In this document: positions 48,882 to 56,721 of the stretch, one piece after another
Numbering within the stretch: the stretch's first letter is position 1
Layout: each line of letters starts with the position of its first letter
Assembly: GCF_000372965.1 (NCBI RefSeq)
Contig: NZ_KB890024.1
Span: forward strand, 4,552,304-4,616,303
Length of the DNA: 64,000 nt
Source: Hoeflea sp. 108
GTDB lineage: Bacteria; Pseudomonadota; Alphaproteobacteria; Rhizobiales; Rhizobiaceae
Direction: 5' to 3'
Made by a program: the position numbers and the translations under genes
The notes under the pieces: model-generated
Told to the model about the DNA's origin: nothing
Database searches by the model: none
Seen by the model: the letters and a program-made list of their open reading frames with translations, nothing else

Positions 48882-48892
48882 TCACGTTTTCA

Positions 48893-49552
48893 ATGGATTC
48901 GGTCATGCCAGCTGAGAAACTGGAACCGGCAGCAATGCGGGCTTATCACGAGCTGGAGCGGCTGATCGTGACGCTCGAACTTGCACCGGGCAGCATCGCC
49001 ACCGAAGGCTCGCTGATCGAACTGCTGAGCCTCGGCCGCACTCCGGTGCGCGAGGCGATCCAGCGACTGGCATGGGAGGGTCTGGTCGAGATCAGGCCGC
49101 GCGCGGGGCTCGCAATCGCATCGCTGCACGCCGGTGACTGGCTCCGCGTCATCGATGCACGCCGCGGCGTCGAGACTCTCCTGGCGCGTTCGGCCGCCCG
49201 CTTCGTCACCCGCGATGCTGTCGACCATTTCCATGACGCGGCACTGGCCGTGCAGAAGGCCGTGATCGCCAATGACGTCCAGGCCTTCCTTGCCGCCGAC
49301 AAGGCGCTCGACGCGGCACTGGCGGTCGCCGCAGACAACCAGTTCGCGTCGCGGCTCGCAGCACCTTTGCAGGCACATGGCCGCCGCTTCTGGTTCCGCT
49401 ACCGGCGCGAGACGGACCTCGCCGCACTCGCCGAACATCGCGTTGCTCTGATCCGTTCGGTTCTCGACAATGACGAGGACGCCGCAGCGGCAGATGCCGA
49501 TCGGCTGATGACCATGCTGCGCGTCCACGCCGAAGCGACGGCGACACGCTAG
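48893..49552 (+). CDS. GntR family transcriptional regulator (FCD/VanR type)
   Basis: DNA-binding regulator, 219 aa. The winged helix is at residues ~15-70 (AYHELERLIVTLELAPGSIATEGSL-like, then LGRTPVREAIQRLAWEGLV), and the C-terminal all-helical FCD domain follows (~80-215), where an Asp/His set would bind metal and an organic acid. Met1 at 48893 is preferred; Met5 (48905) is possible. The two upstream palindromes suggest autoregulation. The next gene upstream is the liv operon on the other strand, a possible target. Its end overlaps the converging small secreted protein gene by 4 nt. Confidence 0.87.
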   Translation: MDSVMPAEKLEPAAMRAYHELERLIVTLELAPGSIATEGSLIELLSLGRTPVREAIQRLAWEGLVEIRPRAGLAIASLHAGDWLRVIDARRGVETLLARSAARFVTRDAVDHFHDAALAVQKAVIANDVQAFLAADKALDAALAVAADNQFASRLAAPLQAHGRRFWFRYRRETDLAALAEHRVALIRSVLDNDEDAAAADADRLMTMLRVHAEATATR

Positions 49553-49848
49553 CCGGCGGCGATGACGGCCAGCGTGTTTTCCCAGCCGTCGCCGGACGCG
49601 ACAATGCAGCTGCGGCCTTTCACGTCGGTCATCAGCATCGTCCAGGTGCCGCCAGCAGAGACGAAGACCTCGATCACCGCCTCGCTGCCGATCACGCCGT
49701 AGCCAACGCGCCGCTCCTGAAACGCCGCCGACAGCCTCTCCACGAGATCGTTGTGGACGCCGCAGAGCTGCTGCGCCTGCGCCGGCATCGCCAGTGCCGC
49801 GCCAAGCGCGGCCATCCTTACCCATCGAAACGAAAAATAGCGTGCCAT
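49549..49848 (-). CDS. Small exported protein of unknown function
   Basis: A 99-aa protein with a clear Sec signal (MARYFSFRWVRMAALGAALAMPAQA, cut after AQA at residue ~25). The mature ~74 residues contain two cysteines (in QLCGVHND and GRSCIVAS), which could form a disulfide. The sequence SGDGWENTLAVI near the end is reminiscent of small periplasmic hypothetical proteins common in Mesorhizobium. No enzyme motif. It converges with the GntR gene. Confidence 0.68.
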   Translation of the reverse strand: MARYFSFRWVRMAALGAALAMPAQAQQLCGVHNDLVERLSAAFQERRVGYGVIGSEAVIEVFVSAGGTWTMLMTDVKGRSCIVASGDGWENTLAVIAAG

Positions 49849-50085
49849 GTGGCACCTCCTTTGCCTTCGCGTTCCGGCAATGGAGGCACATGTGCCGCCT
49901 CAGCGCGCCGGAACGATCCAGGCCGGCTTCGACGTCTTCATCGCGTCGCTCCTTTCTGGTTTCCGGTCTGTCGCAGGGGAACCTGTCGAGGTTCTCCTGG
50001 ATTCGATATGGGGACGCCCCCGCCCACACACAAGCAGCCCAGCCTGCATCTACGCTGGGCGCTCGTTCGGCTCGAATTCGCCAGC

Positions 50086-50664
50086 TCAACACATCGGCAG
50101 TTTGGCGATAGCGTCCGCCGGCAGCAGCTTCCTCAGATTCACCGACGACATCCGGAAATAGTCCTCGTCCGGTTTGCTGCGCATGTAGAGTTCGGCAACC
50201 AGCGCACCGGGATTGATGGCGCCGTCGCGGCACCCGCCGCTGATCGTCACGGATATGCTGCCATGCCCGTCCTTCCTGCCTGTCGCCTGGAAGGCGCGTG
50301 CCTTGGCCTGCGCAGCAGCCAGCCGCGCTACATCGGCTTGAGCAATGCGAGCGACCTGGATTCGTTCGAAGGAAGGGCTGGCTGACACGCCCGGTGCATT
50401 GTCACCGGCAACGATCTCGAGCGGCAACGTCTCGTTGACGGGGCCATAGGGCGCCGGCGCGTCCATGGCGAAATGCAGCACGACATCGCCGGTGCGCAAC
50501 TTGAGCGGAACCGGCATGACGGCCGCGACACTCATCTGCTCAGGTGCGATGTCAAGCGGATTGAGGCCGACAAGCTTGGTCAGCGCCATCGGGCTGAGTG
50601 AAGCGCAGGCGGTCAAGGCGATCAGCCCGGACAGCGCCACAATCGAACGTATATGAATGGTCAT
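50086..50664 (-). CDS. Predicted lipoprotein of unknown function
   Basis: 192 aa. The N-terminus is a lipoprotein signal with lipobox LTAC (lipidated Cys20). The mature part has strands such as MPVPLKLRTGDVVLHFAMDA and a central helix rich in Ala (ADVARLAAAQAKARAF). Cysteines are found only at C20, in GGCRDG and at the very end (PMC). No family was recognised; its ends and codon use look like a real gene. It diverges from the DUF2975/HTH pair, with only 81 nt between starts, so the shared region at 50684-50715 may affect both. Confidence 0.7.
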   Translation of the reverse strand: MTIHIRSIVALSGLIALTACASLSPMALTKLVGLNPLDIAPEQMSVAAVMPVPLKLRTGDVVLHFAMDAPAPYGPVNETLPLEIVAGDNAPGVSASPSFERIQVARIAQADVARLAAAQAKARAFQATGRKDGHGSISVTISGGCRDGAINPGALVAELYMRSKPDEDYFRMSSVNLRKLLPADAIAKLPMC

Positions 50665-50683
50665 ACCGTCTCCATATGGTTGT

Positions 50684-50715
50684 TTGACAGCGCTGAATTA
50701 TTGTTTTACGATAAT
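50684..50715 (+). promoter_or_regulatory. Sigma-70-like promoter overlapping a palindromic operator
   Basis: TTGACA (50684-50689), 17 nt, then TACGAT (50707-50712) is a good sigma-70-type promoter for the DUF2975 gene. The inverted repeat ATTATTG-TTTTA-CGATAAT (50697-50715) covers the -10 box. The HTH protein encoded in this operon is the obvious candidate to bind it; that is inference. Confidence 0.6.
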
Positions 50716-50745
50716 TTATACAAGTGGAATTTGAAGAGGTTGGGA

Positions 50746-51294
50746 ATGAAGGCCGCACGCGAACGTGCCCGGCTGTTGGGCCGCAGGATGGAACTTCTGA
50801 TTGCCGTGTTGATGGGCGTGGTCATCCTGCTTGTCGGTTGCGGCCTATGGGTTGCGTGGACGGATCCGTCCTGGCTGGGCAGAATTCTGCTCCAGAACAT
50901 GGCGCTGCCAGTGCCTCAGGCATTTTCGTCCTCCGCCATCCTGCTGCTGTCGATCACCTTGCTGGCACAGGCAGGCTTGATGATCTGGGCGCTTCAAACG
51001 CTTCGCGGCGCCTTCCGCGAGATCGGACAGCATGACATCGTCAGCTCGGAAGGCGCACGACTGATGCGCCTGTCGGGCGTGGCCTTCCTGGCCAACGCCG
51101 TGGCCATGCTGCTTGCCCCGCCTGTCGTCTCGCTGATCGTCAGCCTGGATATGCCGGCCGGACAGAGGTTCCTCGCCATCAGCATCGGCACACCGGAGCT
51201 GCTCGCGCTGATGGTGTCAGGCATACTCATCGTCTTCGGCCACCTGCTGGCCGTGGCCGCAGAGATCGACGACGACAATAAACGGTTCGTCTGA
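50746..51294 (+). CDS. DUF2975 domain-containing membrane protein
   Basis: 182 aa with four predicted transmembrane helices (about residues 17-37, 58-78, 104-126 and 144-166) and short charged ends, the layout of DUF2975. The last residues DDDNKRF resemble the DDDxxL end common in this family. It is followed by a Cro/C1-type regulator with 1 nt between, the typical two-gene unit of a DUF2975 protein with a YozG-like regulator found across bacteria, whose function is not settled. The ATG at 50746 is preferred; the frame upstream runs through the promoter. Confidence 0.85.
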   Translation: MKAARERARLLGRRMELLIAVLMGVVILLVGCGLWVAWTDPSWLGRILLQNMALPVPQAFSSSAILLLSITLLAQAGLMIWALQTLRGAFREIGQHDIVSSEGARLMRLSGVAFLANAVAMLLAPPVVSLIVSLDMPAGQRFLAISIGTPELLALMVSGILIVFGHLLAVAAEIDDDNKRFV

Positions 51295-51295
51295 C

Positions 51296-51523
51296 ATGCC
51301 CATCGTCGTCAATCTCGATGTCATGCTGGCGCGCCGCAAGATGCGCTCCAAGGAGCTCGCCGCCAAGGTCGGCATCACCGAACAGAACCTGTCATTGCTC
51401 AAATCGGGCAAGGTGAAGGGCGTTCGCTTCTCGACGTTGGCGCGCATCTGCGCCGAGCTCGAGTGCCAGCCGGGCGACCTGCTGGAATACCAGCCGGGCG
51501 AGGAAGAAGAAGACGAAACGTAA
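51296..51523 (+). CDS. YozG-like Cro/C1 family transcriptional regulator
   Basis: 75 aa consisting almost only of a helix-turn-helix (residues ~4-66: LDVMLARRKMRSKELAAKVG, then ITEQNLSLLKSGKVKGVRFS), plus an acidic tail GEEEEDET. This is the small regulator that pairs with DUF2975 proteins. One base lies between the two genes, so they are coupled. It probably represses its own promoter at 50684-50715. Confidence 0.88.
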   Translation: MPIVVNLDVMLARRKMRSKELAAKVGITEQNLSLLKSGKVKGVRFSTLARICAELECQPGDLLEYQPGEEEEDET

Positions 51524-51525
51524 AA

Positions 51526-51546
51526 CGGGCGCCTACTGGGCGCCCG
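51526..51546 (+). terminator. Weak terminator-like hairpin after the HTH gene
   Basis: CGGGCGCC-TACTG-GGCGCCCG stem directly after the HTH stop. Only a poor T-run follows, so termination is uncertain. Confidence 0.5.
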
Positions 51547-51573
51547 CTTCATTTCCGTCTCAGTGATGGATCA

Positions 51574-51616
51574 GTTCATCGTCGGGATGATGAACTCCGC
51601 ACCGTCCTTGACGCCC
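51574..51616 (-). pseudogene. Duplicated 3' end of mmsA (remnant)
   Basis: 43 nt match the mmsA 3' end (51678-51720) with two differences. On the minus strand it encodes GVKDGAEFIIPTMN and is followed directly by its own TGA at 51571-51573. The rest of the gene is missing; the sequence between the copies is unrelated. It looks like the scar of an older duplication or recombination of mmsA. Confidence 0.75.
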
Positions 51617-51674
51617 AGCCGCGCGCCCGCAGCCGCATCGCGGCGAGGACGCGCAAAACAAGGAGCCATCGGGC

Positions 51675-53171
51675 TTAGTTCATCGTCGGGATGACAAACT
51701 CCGCACCGTCCTTGACGCCCGACGGCCAGCGCGAGGTAACCGTCTTGGTCTTGGTGTAGAAGCGGAACGCATCCGGGCCGTGCTGATTGAGGTCGCCGAA
51801 CGACGAGGCCTTCCACCCGCCAAAGGTGTAGTAGGCGATCGGCACCGGGATCGGCACGTTGATGCCGACCATGCCGACCTGCACGCGCGAGGCGAAATCG
51901 CGGGCCGCATCGCCGTCACGGGTAAAGATGGCGACGCCGTTGCCCATCTCATGGTCATTGGCGAGCTTGATGGCGTTCTCGTAGGTAGGTGCACGCACCA
52001 CCGACAGGACCGGCCCGAAAATCTCTTCCTTGTAGATGCGCATGTCTGATGTGACGTTGTCGAACAGGCAGCCACCCATGTAGAAACCGTTTTCGTAACC
52101 CTGCATCTTGAAGCCGCGGCCATCGACGACGAGCTTGGCACCTTCCTTCACGCCGATGTCGACGTAACCCTTGATGCGCTCCAACGCCTCGCGGGTGACG
52201 ACCGGGCCGAAGTCGGCCGACGAGTCGGTCGACGGGCCGACCTTCAGGCTCTCGACACGCGGGACCAGCTTTTCCATCAGCCGCTCGGCCGTGTCGTGAC
52301 CGACAGGAACGGCAACCGAAATCGCCATGCAGCGTTCGCCGGCCGAACCGTAGCCGGCGCCGATCAGCGCGTCGACGGTCTGATCCATGTCGGCATCCGG
52401 CATGATGATCATATGGTTCTTGGCACCGCCGAAGCACTGCACGCGCTTACCGTTGGCGCAGCCGCGGCTGTAGATGTACTGGGCGATCGGGGTAGAGCCG
52501 ACAAAGCCGACGGCCTTGATGTCGGGATCGTCGAGGATCGCGTCGACAACCGTCTTGTCGCCGTTCACGACATTGAGGATGCCGGCAGGCAGGCCTGCTT
52601 CGAGGAACAGTTCGGCAATGCGCAGCGGCACGCCCGGGTCGCGCTCGGACGGCTTCAGGATGAAGGCATTGCCGCAGGCAATCGCCGGCGCGATCTTCCA
52701 GAGCGGGATCATCGCCGGGAAGTTGAATGGAGTGATGCCGGCGACGACGCCGAGCGGCTGGCGCATCGAGTAGACGTCAATGCCGGGGCCGGCACCATCG
52801 GTGAACTCGCCCTTCATCATGTGCGGGGCGCCGATGCAGACTTCGACGACCTCGAGGCCGCGCTGGATGTCGCCCCTGGCGTCGGCGATGGTCTTGCCGT
52901 GCTCGCGGGCCAGCAGTTCGGCCAGCGAGTCATATTCCTTGTTGACCAGTTCGAGGAAGCGCATCAGCACGCGCACGCGGCGCTGCGGGTTGGTCGCGGC
53001 CCAGGCCGGCTGTGCCGCCTTGGCGTTTTCGACGGCAGCGCGCAGTTCCTGCGCCGAGGCCAGTGCCACCGTGGCACGGACCGTACCATCCATCGGCTGC
53101 AGCACGTCCTGCTTGCGCCCGCTGGTTCCGGCGACATGCTTGCCGCCGATGAAATGACCGTAGTCGACCAT
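51675..53171 (-). CDS. mmsA: Methylmalonate-semialdehyde dehydrogenase (acylating)
   Basis: CoA-dependent aldehyde dehydrogenase, 498 aa, converting (methyl)malonate semialdehyde to propionyl- or acetyl-CoA in valine and myo-inositol breakdown. The catalytic Cys281 lies in SAGERCMAISVAV; the N-terminal IGGKHVAG and the PFNFPAMIPLWKIAPAIACG stretch (residues 148-167) are typical for MmsA, which lacks the general-base Glu of other ALDHs. The ATG at 53171 gives the family length; upstream frame is not conserved. It diverges from the LysR at 53392, a likely regulator. Confidence 0.93.
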   Translation of the reverse strand: MVDYGHFIGGKHVAGTSGRKQDVLQPMDGTVRATVALASAQELRAAVENAKAAQPAWAATNPQRRVRVLMRFLELVNKEYDSLAELLAREHGKTIADARGDIQRGLEVVEVCIGAPHMMKGEFTDGAGPGIDVYSMRQPLGVVAGITPFNFPAMIPLWKIAPAIACGNAFILKPSERDPGVPLRIAELFLEAGLPAGILNVVNGDKTVVDAILDDPDIKAVGFVGSTPIAQYIYSRGCANGKRVQCFGGAKNHMIIMPDADMDQTVDALIGAGYGSAGERCMAISVAVPVGHDTAERLMEKLVPRVESLKVGPSTDSSADFGPVVTREALERIKGYVDIGVKEGAKLVVDGRGFKMQGYENGFYMGGCLFDNVTSDMRIYKEEIFGPVLSVVRAPTYENAIKLANDHEMGNGVAIFTRDGDAARDFASRVQVGMVGINVPIPVPIAYYTFGGWKASSFGDLNQHGPDAFRFYTKTKTVTSRWPSGVKDGAEFVIPTMN

Positions 53172-53391
53172 TGCTTCTCTCCCAATTCTTTGTTGATGGC
53201 CCATTGTCCCGCTTAACGCGCGCCAATGCAACGTGACGACAAAAGCACCCGTTGTGCAAAAATCGTAGATCAAACTTGGATTGAATGTGATTTCATGCAT
53301 AGTAGGCTGAACGGATGACGAAGCTCGACATGGCCAATCTGCCCGGACGCCACCTGCCCTCTATGCGCCCCCGCGCGGGGAGGCAAAAGCC

Positions 53392-54273
53392 ATGAACTGG
53401 GACGACGTCCGCATCTTCCTCGCCGTTGCGCGCACCGGCCAGATCCTCGGCGCAGCACGGAGACTAGAGCTCAACCACGCAACTGTTTCGCGTCGCGTCG
53501 CAGCCCTCGAAGAGGCACTCAAGACAAAGCTGTTCAGGCGACTGACGACTGGCAGCGAGCTGACGCCGTCAGGCGAACGCTTCCTTGAAATCGCCGAGCG
53601 CATGGAAGCGGACATGCTGACTGCGCGCGCCGAGATTTCAGGCGAGGGTGACGAGGTCGCCGGAACTGTACGCATCGGTGCGCCTGACGGCTTCGGCGTC
53701 GCATTCCTGGCGCAGCGTCTCGGCGAACTGACGGCCCTGCATCCCGACCTCAAGATCCAGCTGGTGCCAGTGCCGCGCACATTCTCCCTGTCGCGCCGCG
53801 AGGCCGACATTGCTATCACCACCGAGCGGCCACGCGAGGGCCGGCTGGTTGCCGCCAAGCTGGTCGATTATTCGCTCGGGCTGTTCGCTTCGCGTGCCTA
53901 TGTCGAGCAGAACGGGCTGCCCGATACGCGTGGCGACCTGTCAGCGCATCGGCTGATCGGCTATGTGCCCGACCTGGTGGTTAGCCCATCGCTCGACTAC
54001 GCCACCGAGTTCAGCCCCTTGTGGGAATCGGCCTTTTCGATCTCCTCGGCATTGGGTCAGGTCGAGGCGGTGCGCTCGGGCGCCGGCATCGGCATCCTGC
54101 ATACCTTCATCGCCCGCACCATTGCCGACATCGTGCCGGTGACATCGGTGCCTTCGATCCGCCGCGCCTATTGGCTGGTCTATCACGAGTCGGTCCGTCC
54201 CCTCCGGCGCATCCAGACCGTGGCGAGCTTCATCACCAAGGCGGTCGAACGCGAGCGAACGCTGTTCACCTGA
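53392..54273 (+). CDS. LysR family transcriptional regulator
   Basis: 293 aa. The N-terminal winged helix (MNWDDVRIFLAVARTGQILG, then AARRLELNHATVSRRVAALE) is complete; the effector domain follows. The ATG is preceded by GGGGAGG (53375-53381), a strong ribosome-binding site though a little distant. It is divergent from mmsA with 220 nt between starts; LysR regulators in this position commonly control the neighbouring dehydrogenase. The effector may be an intermediate of valine or inositol catabolism (inference). Confidence 0.88.
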   Translation: MNWDDVRIFLAVARTGQILGAARRLELNHATVSRRVAALEEALKTKLFRRLTTGSELTPSGERFLEIAERMEADMLTARAEISGEGDEVAGTVRIGAPDGFGVAFLAQRLGELTALHPDLKIQLVPVPRTFSLSRREADIAITTERPREGRLVAAKLVDYSLGLFASRAYVEQNGLPDTRGDLSAHRLIGYVPDLVVSPSLDYATEFSPLWESAFSISSALGQVEAVRSGAGIGILHTFIARTIADIVPVTSVPSIRRAYWLVYHESVRPLRRIQTVASFITKAVERERTLFT

Positions 54274-54331
54274 CGGCTTCCGACAATCTCTCACATCCGC
54301 TAACGTGGTACGCCGATGTGAGGAGTTTGGC

Positions 54332-54961
54332 TTGCTATCGCGTCCCTATGCCGAACTGTTGCGTCATGCGAGGCGCGCCTCCAGACGTGCCGACGAGGCC
54401 GAAGACCTGCTGCAGACCGCACTCGTTGCCGCGGTGGAGGCCGGCAAGACCGACCTGTCGAAGCCCGAGAACCGCCGCTGGCTGGAAGGGGCAATACGGC
54501 ATCGCGCCGCTTTCGACGCCCGGTCCGCAATACGGCGACGTCAGCGCGAGCAGCCTTTCGCGGTCACGGCCTGCGAGCCCGCTGACAGGCAGGCGCTGCC
54601 GCTACGCTTCGTCAACGCCCTCCCCGCAGGTCTCCGCACGACGGCATTGCTGGCGTTGACCGGCCACACACGCCAGGAGATCGCCTGGCTTCAGCGCATT
54701 GCCGATGCCGCACTGCGCCAGCGCATCAGCGAGATCAGGCGACGCTGGCGCGCCTTCGACGGCGGCACGATCGAGGATCTGCCCGGACTTTCAGGCCCCC
54801 TCGCCTTCGGGCGCATCAGACGCTCACTGCTTGAAGCGGCCAGGCAGCAAGGGGCACTGCTCGCGAGCCACGATCCCGACGGGCATCTTTTCGTGATCGG
54901 CACCTCACAAAATCCGGGTGCGCGGCAACTAAGGCTACGTGCAACCAAAACCACGGAGTGA
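54332..54961 (+). CDS. Divergent ECF-like sigma factor or sigma-related protein
   Basis: 209 aa. Residues ~4-30 (YAELLRHARRASRRADEAEDLLQTALV) resemble sigma region 2 of ECF factors, and residues ~105-145 (LPAGLRTTALLALTGHTRQEIAWLQRI) resemble region 4. The -10 recognition part of region 2 is poorly conserved and an extra C-terminal ~60 residues (PGLSGPLAFGRIRRSLLEAA) replace the usual end. The start is read as TTG 54332 with AGGAG at 54321-54325; GTG 54305 would add nine residues. It lies 4 nt before a VOC protein gene. Whether it still acts as a sigma factor is uncertain. Confidence 0.7.
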   Translation: MLSRPYAELLRHARRASRRADEAEDLLQTALVAAVEAGKTDLSKPENRRWLEGAIRHRAAFDARSAIRRRQREQPFAVTACEPADRQALPLRFVNALPAGLRTTALLALTGHTRQEIAWLQRIADAALRQRISEIRRRWRAFDGGTIEDLPGLSGPLAFGRIRRSLLEAARQQGALLASHDPDGHLFVIGTSQNPGARQLRLRATKTTE

Positions 54962-54965
54962 CCAA

Positions 54966-55367
54966 ATGTTTGGCAAGAGCAAGCTGGGCAACATCTGCTA
55001 CTATGTCTCGGACATCGACAAGACCGAGGCTTTCTATCGTGTCGTCATGGGATTGGATGTCCAGCGCATGGAAGGCGACGGCGAGACAGGCGGCGACTGG
55101 CTCATCGCCAGCACCGTCAACGGTGTCGACCTGATCTTTTTCAAGATGGAATCGCGCCCCGGCAACTCGCCGATCATCGTCTTCGAGATCGCCGACGGCG
55201 GCATCGACGACCTGGTGTCGTCTCTGGCCGGGCAAGGCGTGACCATCGTCACCCCGGTTAGTCACGCACCGGGAGGCTGGTCATCCGAGTTCGCCGACCC
55301 CGACGGCCACGTGATTTCGATGTACCAGTCGGCGGAAGCGCCGCGTTCGCTGAAGAATGTGGCCTGA
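54966..55367 (+). CDS. VOC (glyoxalase/bleomycin-resistance) family protein
   Basis: 133 aa with two beta-alpha-beta-beta-beta modules: YYVSDIDKTEAFYRVVMGLD at residues ~12-31, and FEIADGGIDDLVSSLAGQGV, ending in the family's FADPDGHVISMYQ. Metal ligands would be among the Glu/His residues, but the usual first His is replaced (NICYYVSD), so the enzymatic state is unclear. The gene is 4 nt after the sigma-like gene, so the two are co-expressed. Substrate unknown. Confidence 0.82.
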   Translation: MFGKSKLGNICYYVSDIDKTEAFYRVVMGLDVQRMEGDGETGGDWLIASTVNGVDLIFFKMESRPGNSPIIVFEIADGGIDDLVSSLAGQGVTIVTPVSHAPGGWSSEFADPDGHVISMYQSAEAPRSLKNVA

Positions 55368-55369
55368 CC

Positions 55370-56626
55370 TCAAGCCCAGTAGCGCTGCGGCCCTAGGCCG
55401 TCAGCCTCGATCTCCGGCTGCCGGCCGGAGATCGTGTCGGCCAGGATTTTTGCCGAGCCGCAGGCCATGGTCCAGCCGAACATGCCGTGGCCGGTGTTGA
55501 CGAACAGGTTCGGCAGCTTGGTCCTGCCGACAATGGGTGGGCCATCTGATGTCATCGGCCTGAGCCCGCACCAGAAACTGGCGTCGCGCAGATTGTCGAC
55601 ACCCGGAAAGAGCTCGCGCAGCGACCGTTCGAGCAAGTCACGACGCTCTTCGCGCAAGGTCACGTCGAAACCAGACATCTCGAGCGTGCCACCAATGCGG
55701 ATACGGTCGCCGAGCCTCGTGATGGCAACCTTGTTCGTCTCGTCGATGACGGTCGACACTGGTGCTGCCTGCCCGTCGGCAACTGGAAGCGTCAGCGAGT
55801 AACCCTTCAGCGGATAGACCGGCACGCGCTGGTGGAGCTTGCGCATGAAGCGCTCCGAATAGGGGCCCGCCGCAAGAACGAAAGCGTCACCCTCGGTCAC
55901 GCCCTCCGATGTCACGATGCGATGAACCTTGCCTTTCCAATGCGGAAAGGCATGAACCCTTGTGTTGTATTTGAAAACCACGCCGCGGCTGGCGCACAAG
56001 TCGGCCAACCGCTCGGTGAACAGCCGGCAATCTCCGGTCTCGTCGTCGGGCAGGCGCAACCCGCCTGAAATCCTGTCGCGGGCAGCGGCCAGCCCCGGCT
56101 CGGCGTTGATGCAACCTGCAGCATCGAGGATTTCGTAGGGCACCTGGAACCGGTCGAGCACGGACGTATCGGCAGCGGCACGGTCGAGCTGTTCCTGGCT
56201 GCGGAAGAGCTGCAGCGTGCCATGGCTGCCTTCGTCGTAGCTGATGCCGGTCGCCTGCCGCAGCACCCTCAGCATGTCACGGCTATATTCGGCGAGCGGC
56301 ATCATCAGCGCCTTGTTGGCCTGATAACGCTCGGCCGTGCAGTTGCGCAGAAGCTGCGCCAGCCAGCGCCAGAAAATGGGATCGAGGTTCGGCTTGAAGA
56401 CGAACGGGCTGTCCTTGCGCAACATCCATTTGAGCGCCCTGAGCGGGGCGCCCGGTGCGGCCAGGGGCGAGGCATAGCCGGAAGAAATCTCCCCGGCATT
56501 GGCATAGCTCGTCTCCTGGGCCGGGCCTTTCTGGCGGTCGTAAACGACCACCTCATGCCCGGCTTCGGCGAGATAATAGGCGGTCGTGATCCCGATCACG
56601 CCGCCGCCGACAACCACAACCCTCAT
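55370..56626 (-). CDS. dadA: D-amino-acid dehydrogenase (DadA-like)
   Basis: FAD-dependent oxidoreductase of the DAO family, 418 aa, membrane-peripheral in relatives, oxidising D-amino acids to keto acids. The FAD motif VVVGGGVIGITTAYYLAEAGHEV opens the protein (residues 3-25); YANAGEISSGYASPLAAPG (40-58) is the DadA hallmark, and the C-terminal GHGMFGWTMACGSAKILAD closes the FAD site. No alanine racemase gene is adjacent. The ATG at 56626 is the family start. It converges with the VOC gene, 2 nt between stops. Confidence 0.9.
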   Translation of the reverse strand: MRVVVVGGGVIGITTAYYLAEAGHEVVVYDRQKGPAQETSYANAGEISSGYASPLAAPGAPLRALKWMLRKDSPFVFKPNLDPIFWRWLAQLLRNCTAERYQANKALMMPLAEYSRDMLRVLRQATGISYDEGSHGTLQLFRSQEQLDRAAADTSVLDRFQVPYEILDAAGCINAEPGLAAARDRISGGLRLPDDETGDCRLFTERLADLCASRGVVFKYNTRVHAFPHWKGKVHRIVTSEGVTEGDAFVLAAGPYSERFMRKLHQRVPVYPLKGYSLTLPVADGQAAPVSTVIDETNKVAITRLGDRIRIGGTLEMSGFDVTLREERRDLLERSLRELFPGVDNLRDASFWCGLRPMTSDGPPIVGRTKLPNLFVNTGHGMFGWTMACGSAKILADTISGRQPEIEADGLGPQRYWA

Positions 56627-56721
56627 TTCGCCCCCAGGTACGCGGTCCTTAGAAAGCTCGCGCACAAGCTCAAATCCCTGCAACAGCCCAGCAAATGCGG
56701 GACACCGCAGATGGCGCTGCC

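Larger units (their letters stand above)
48312..48892. other. Divergent intergenic region between livH and the GntR gene
   Basis: 581 nt. The side near the GntR gene holds two ATATAT-rich palindromic operators (48802-48882). The side near livH must hold the liv promoter, and a GC-poor patch appears at about 48380-48410. No gene is supportable; short frames here lack ribosome-binding sites and similarity. Confidence 0.6.

Noticed and set aside
50746..51523. DUF2975/HTH pair as a toxin-antitoxin system
   Set aside because: Size and order are reminiscent, but the membrane protein has four helices and no toxin similarity; these pairs are not known as toxin-antitoxin modules.
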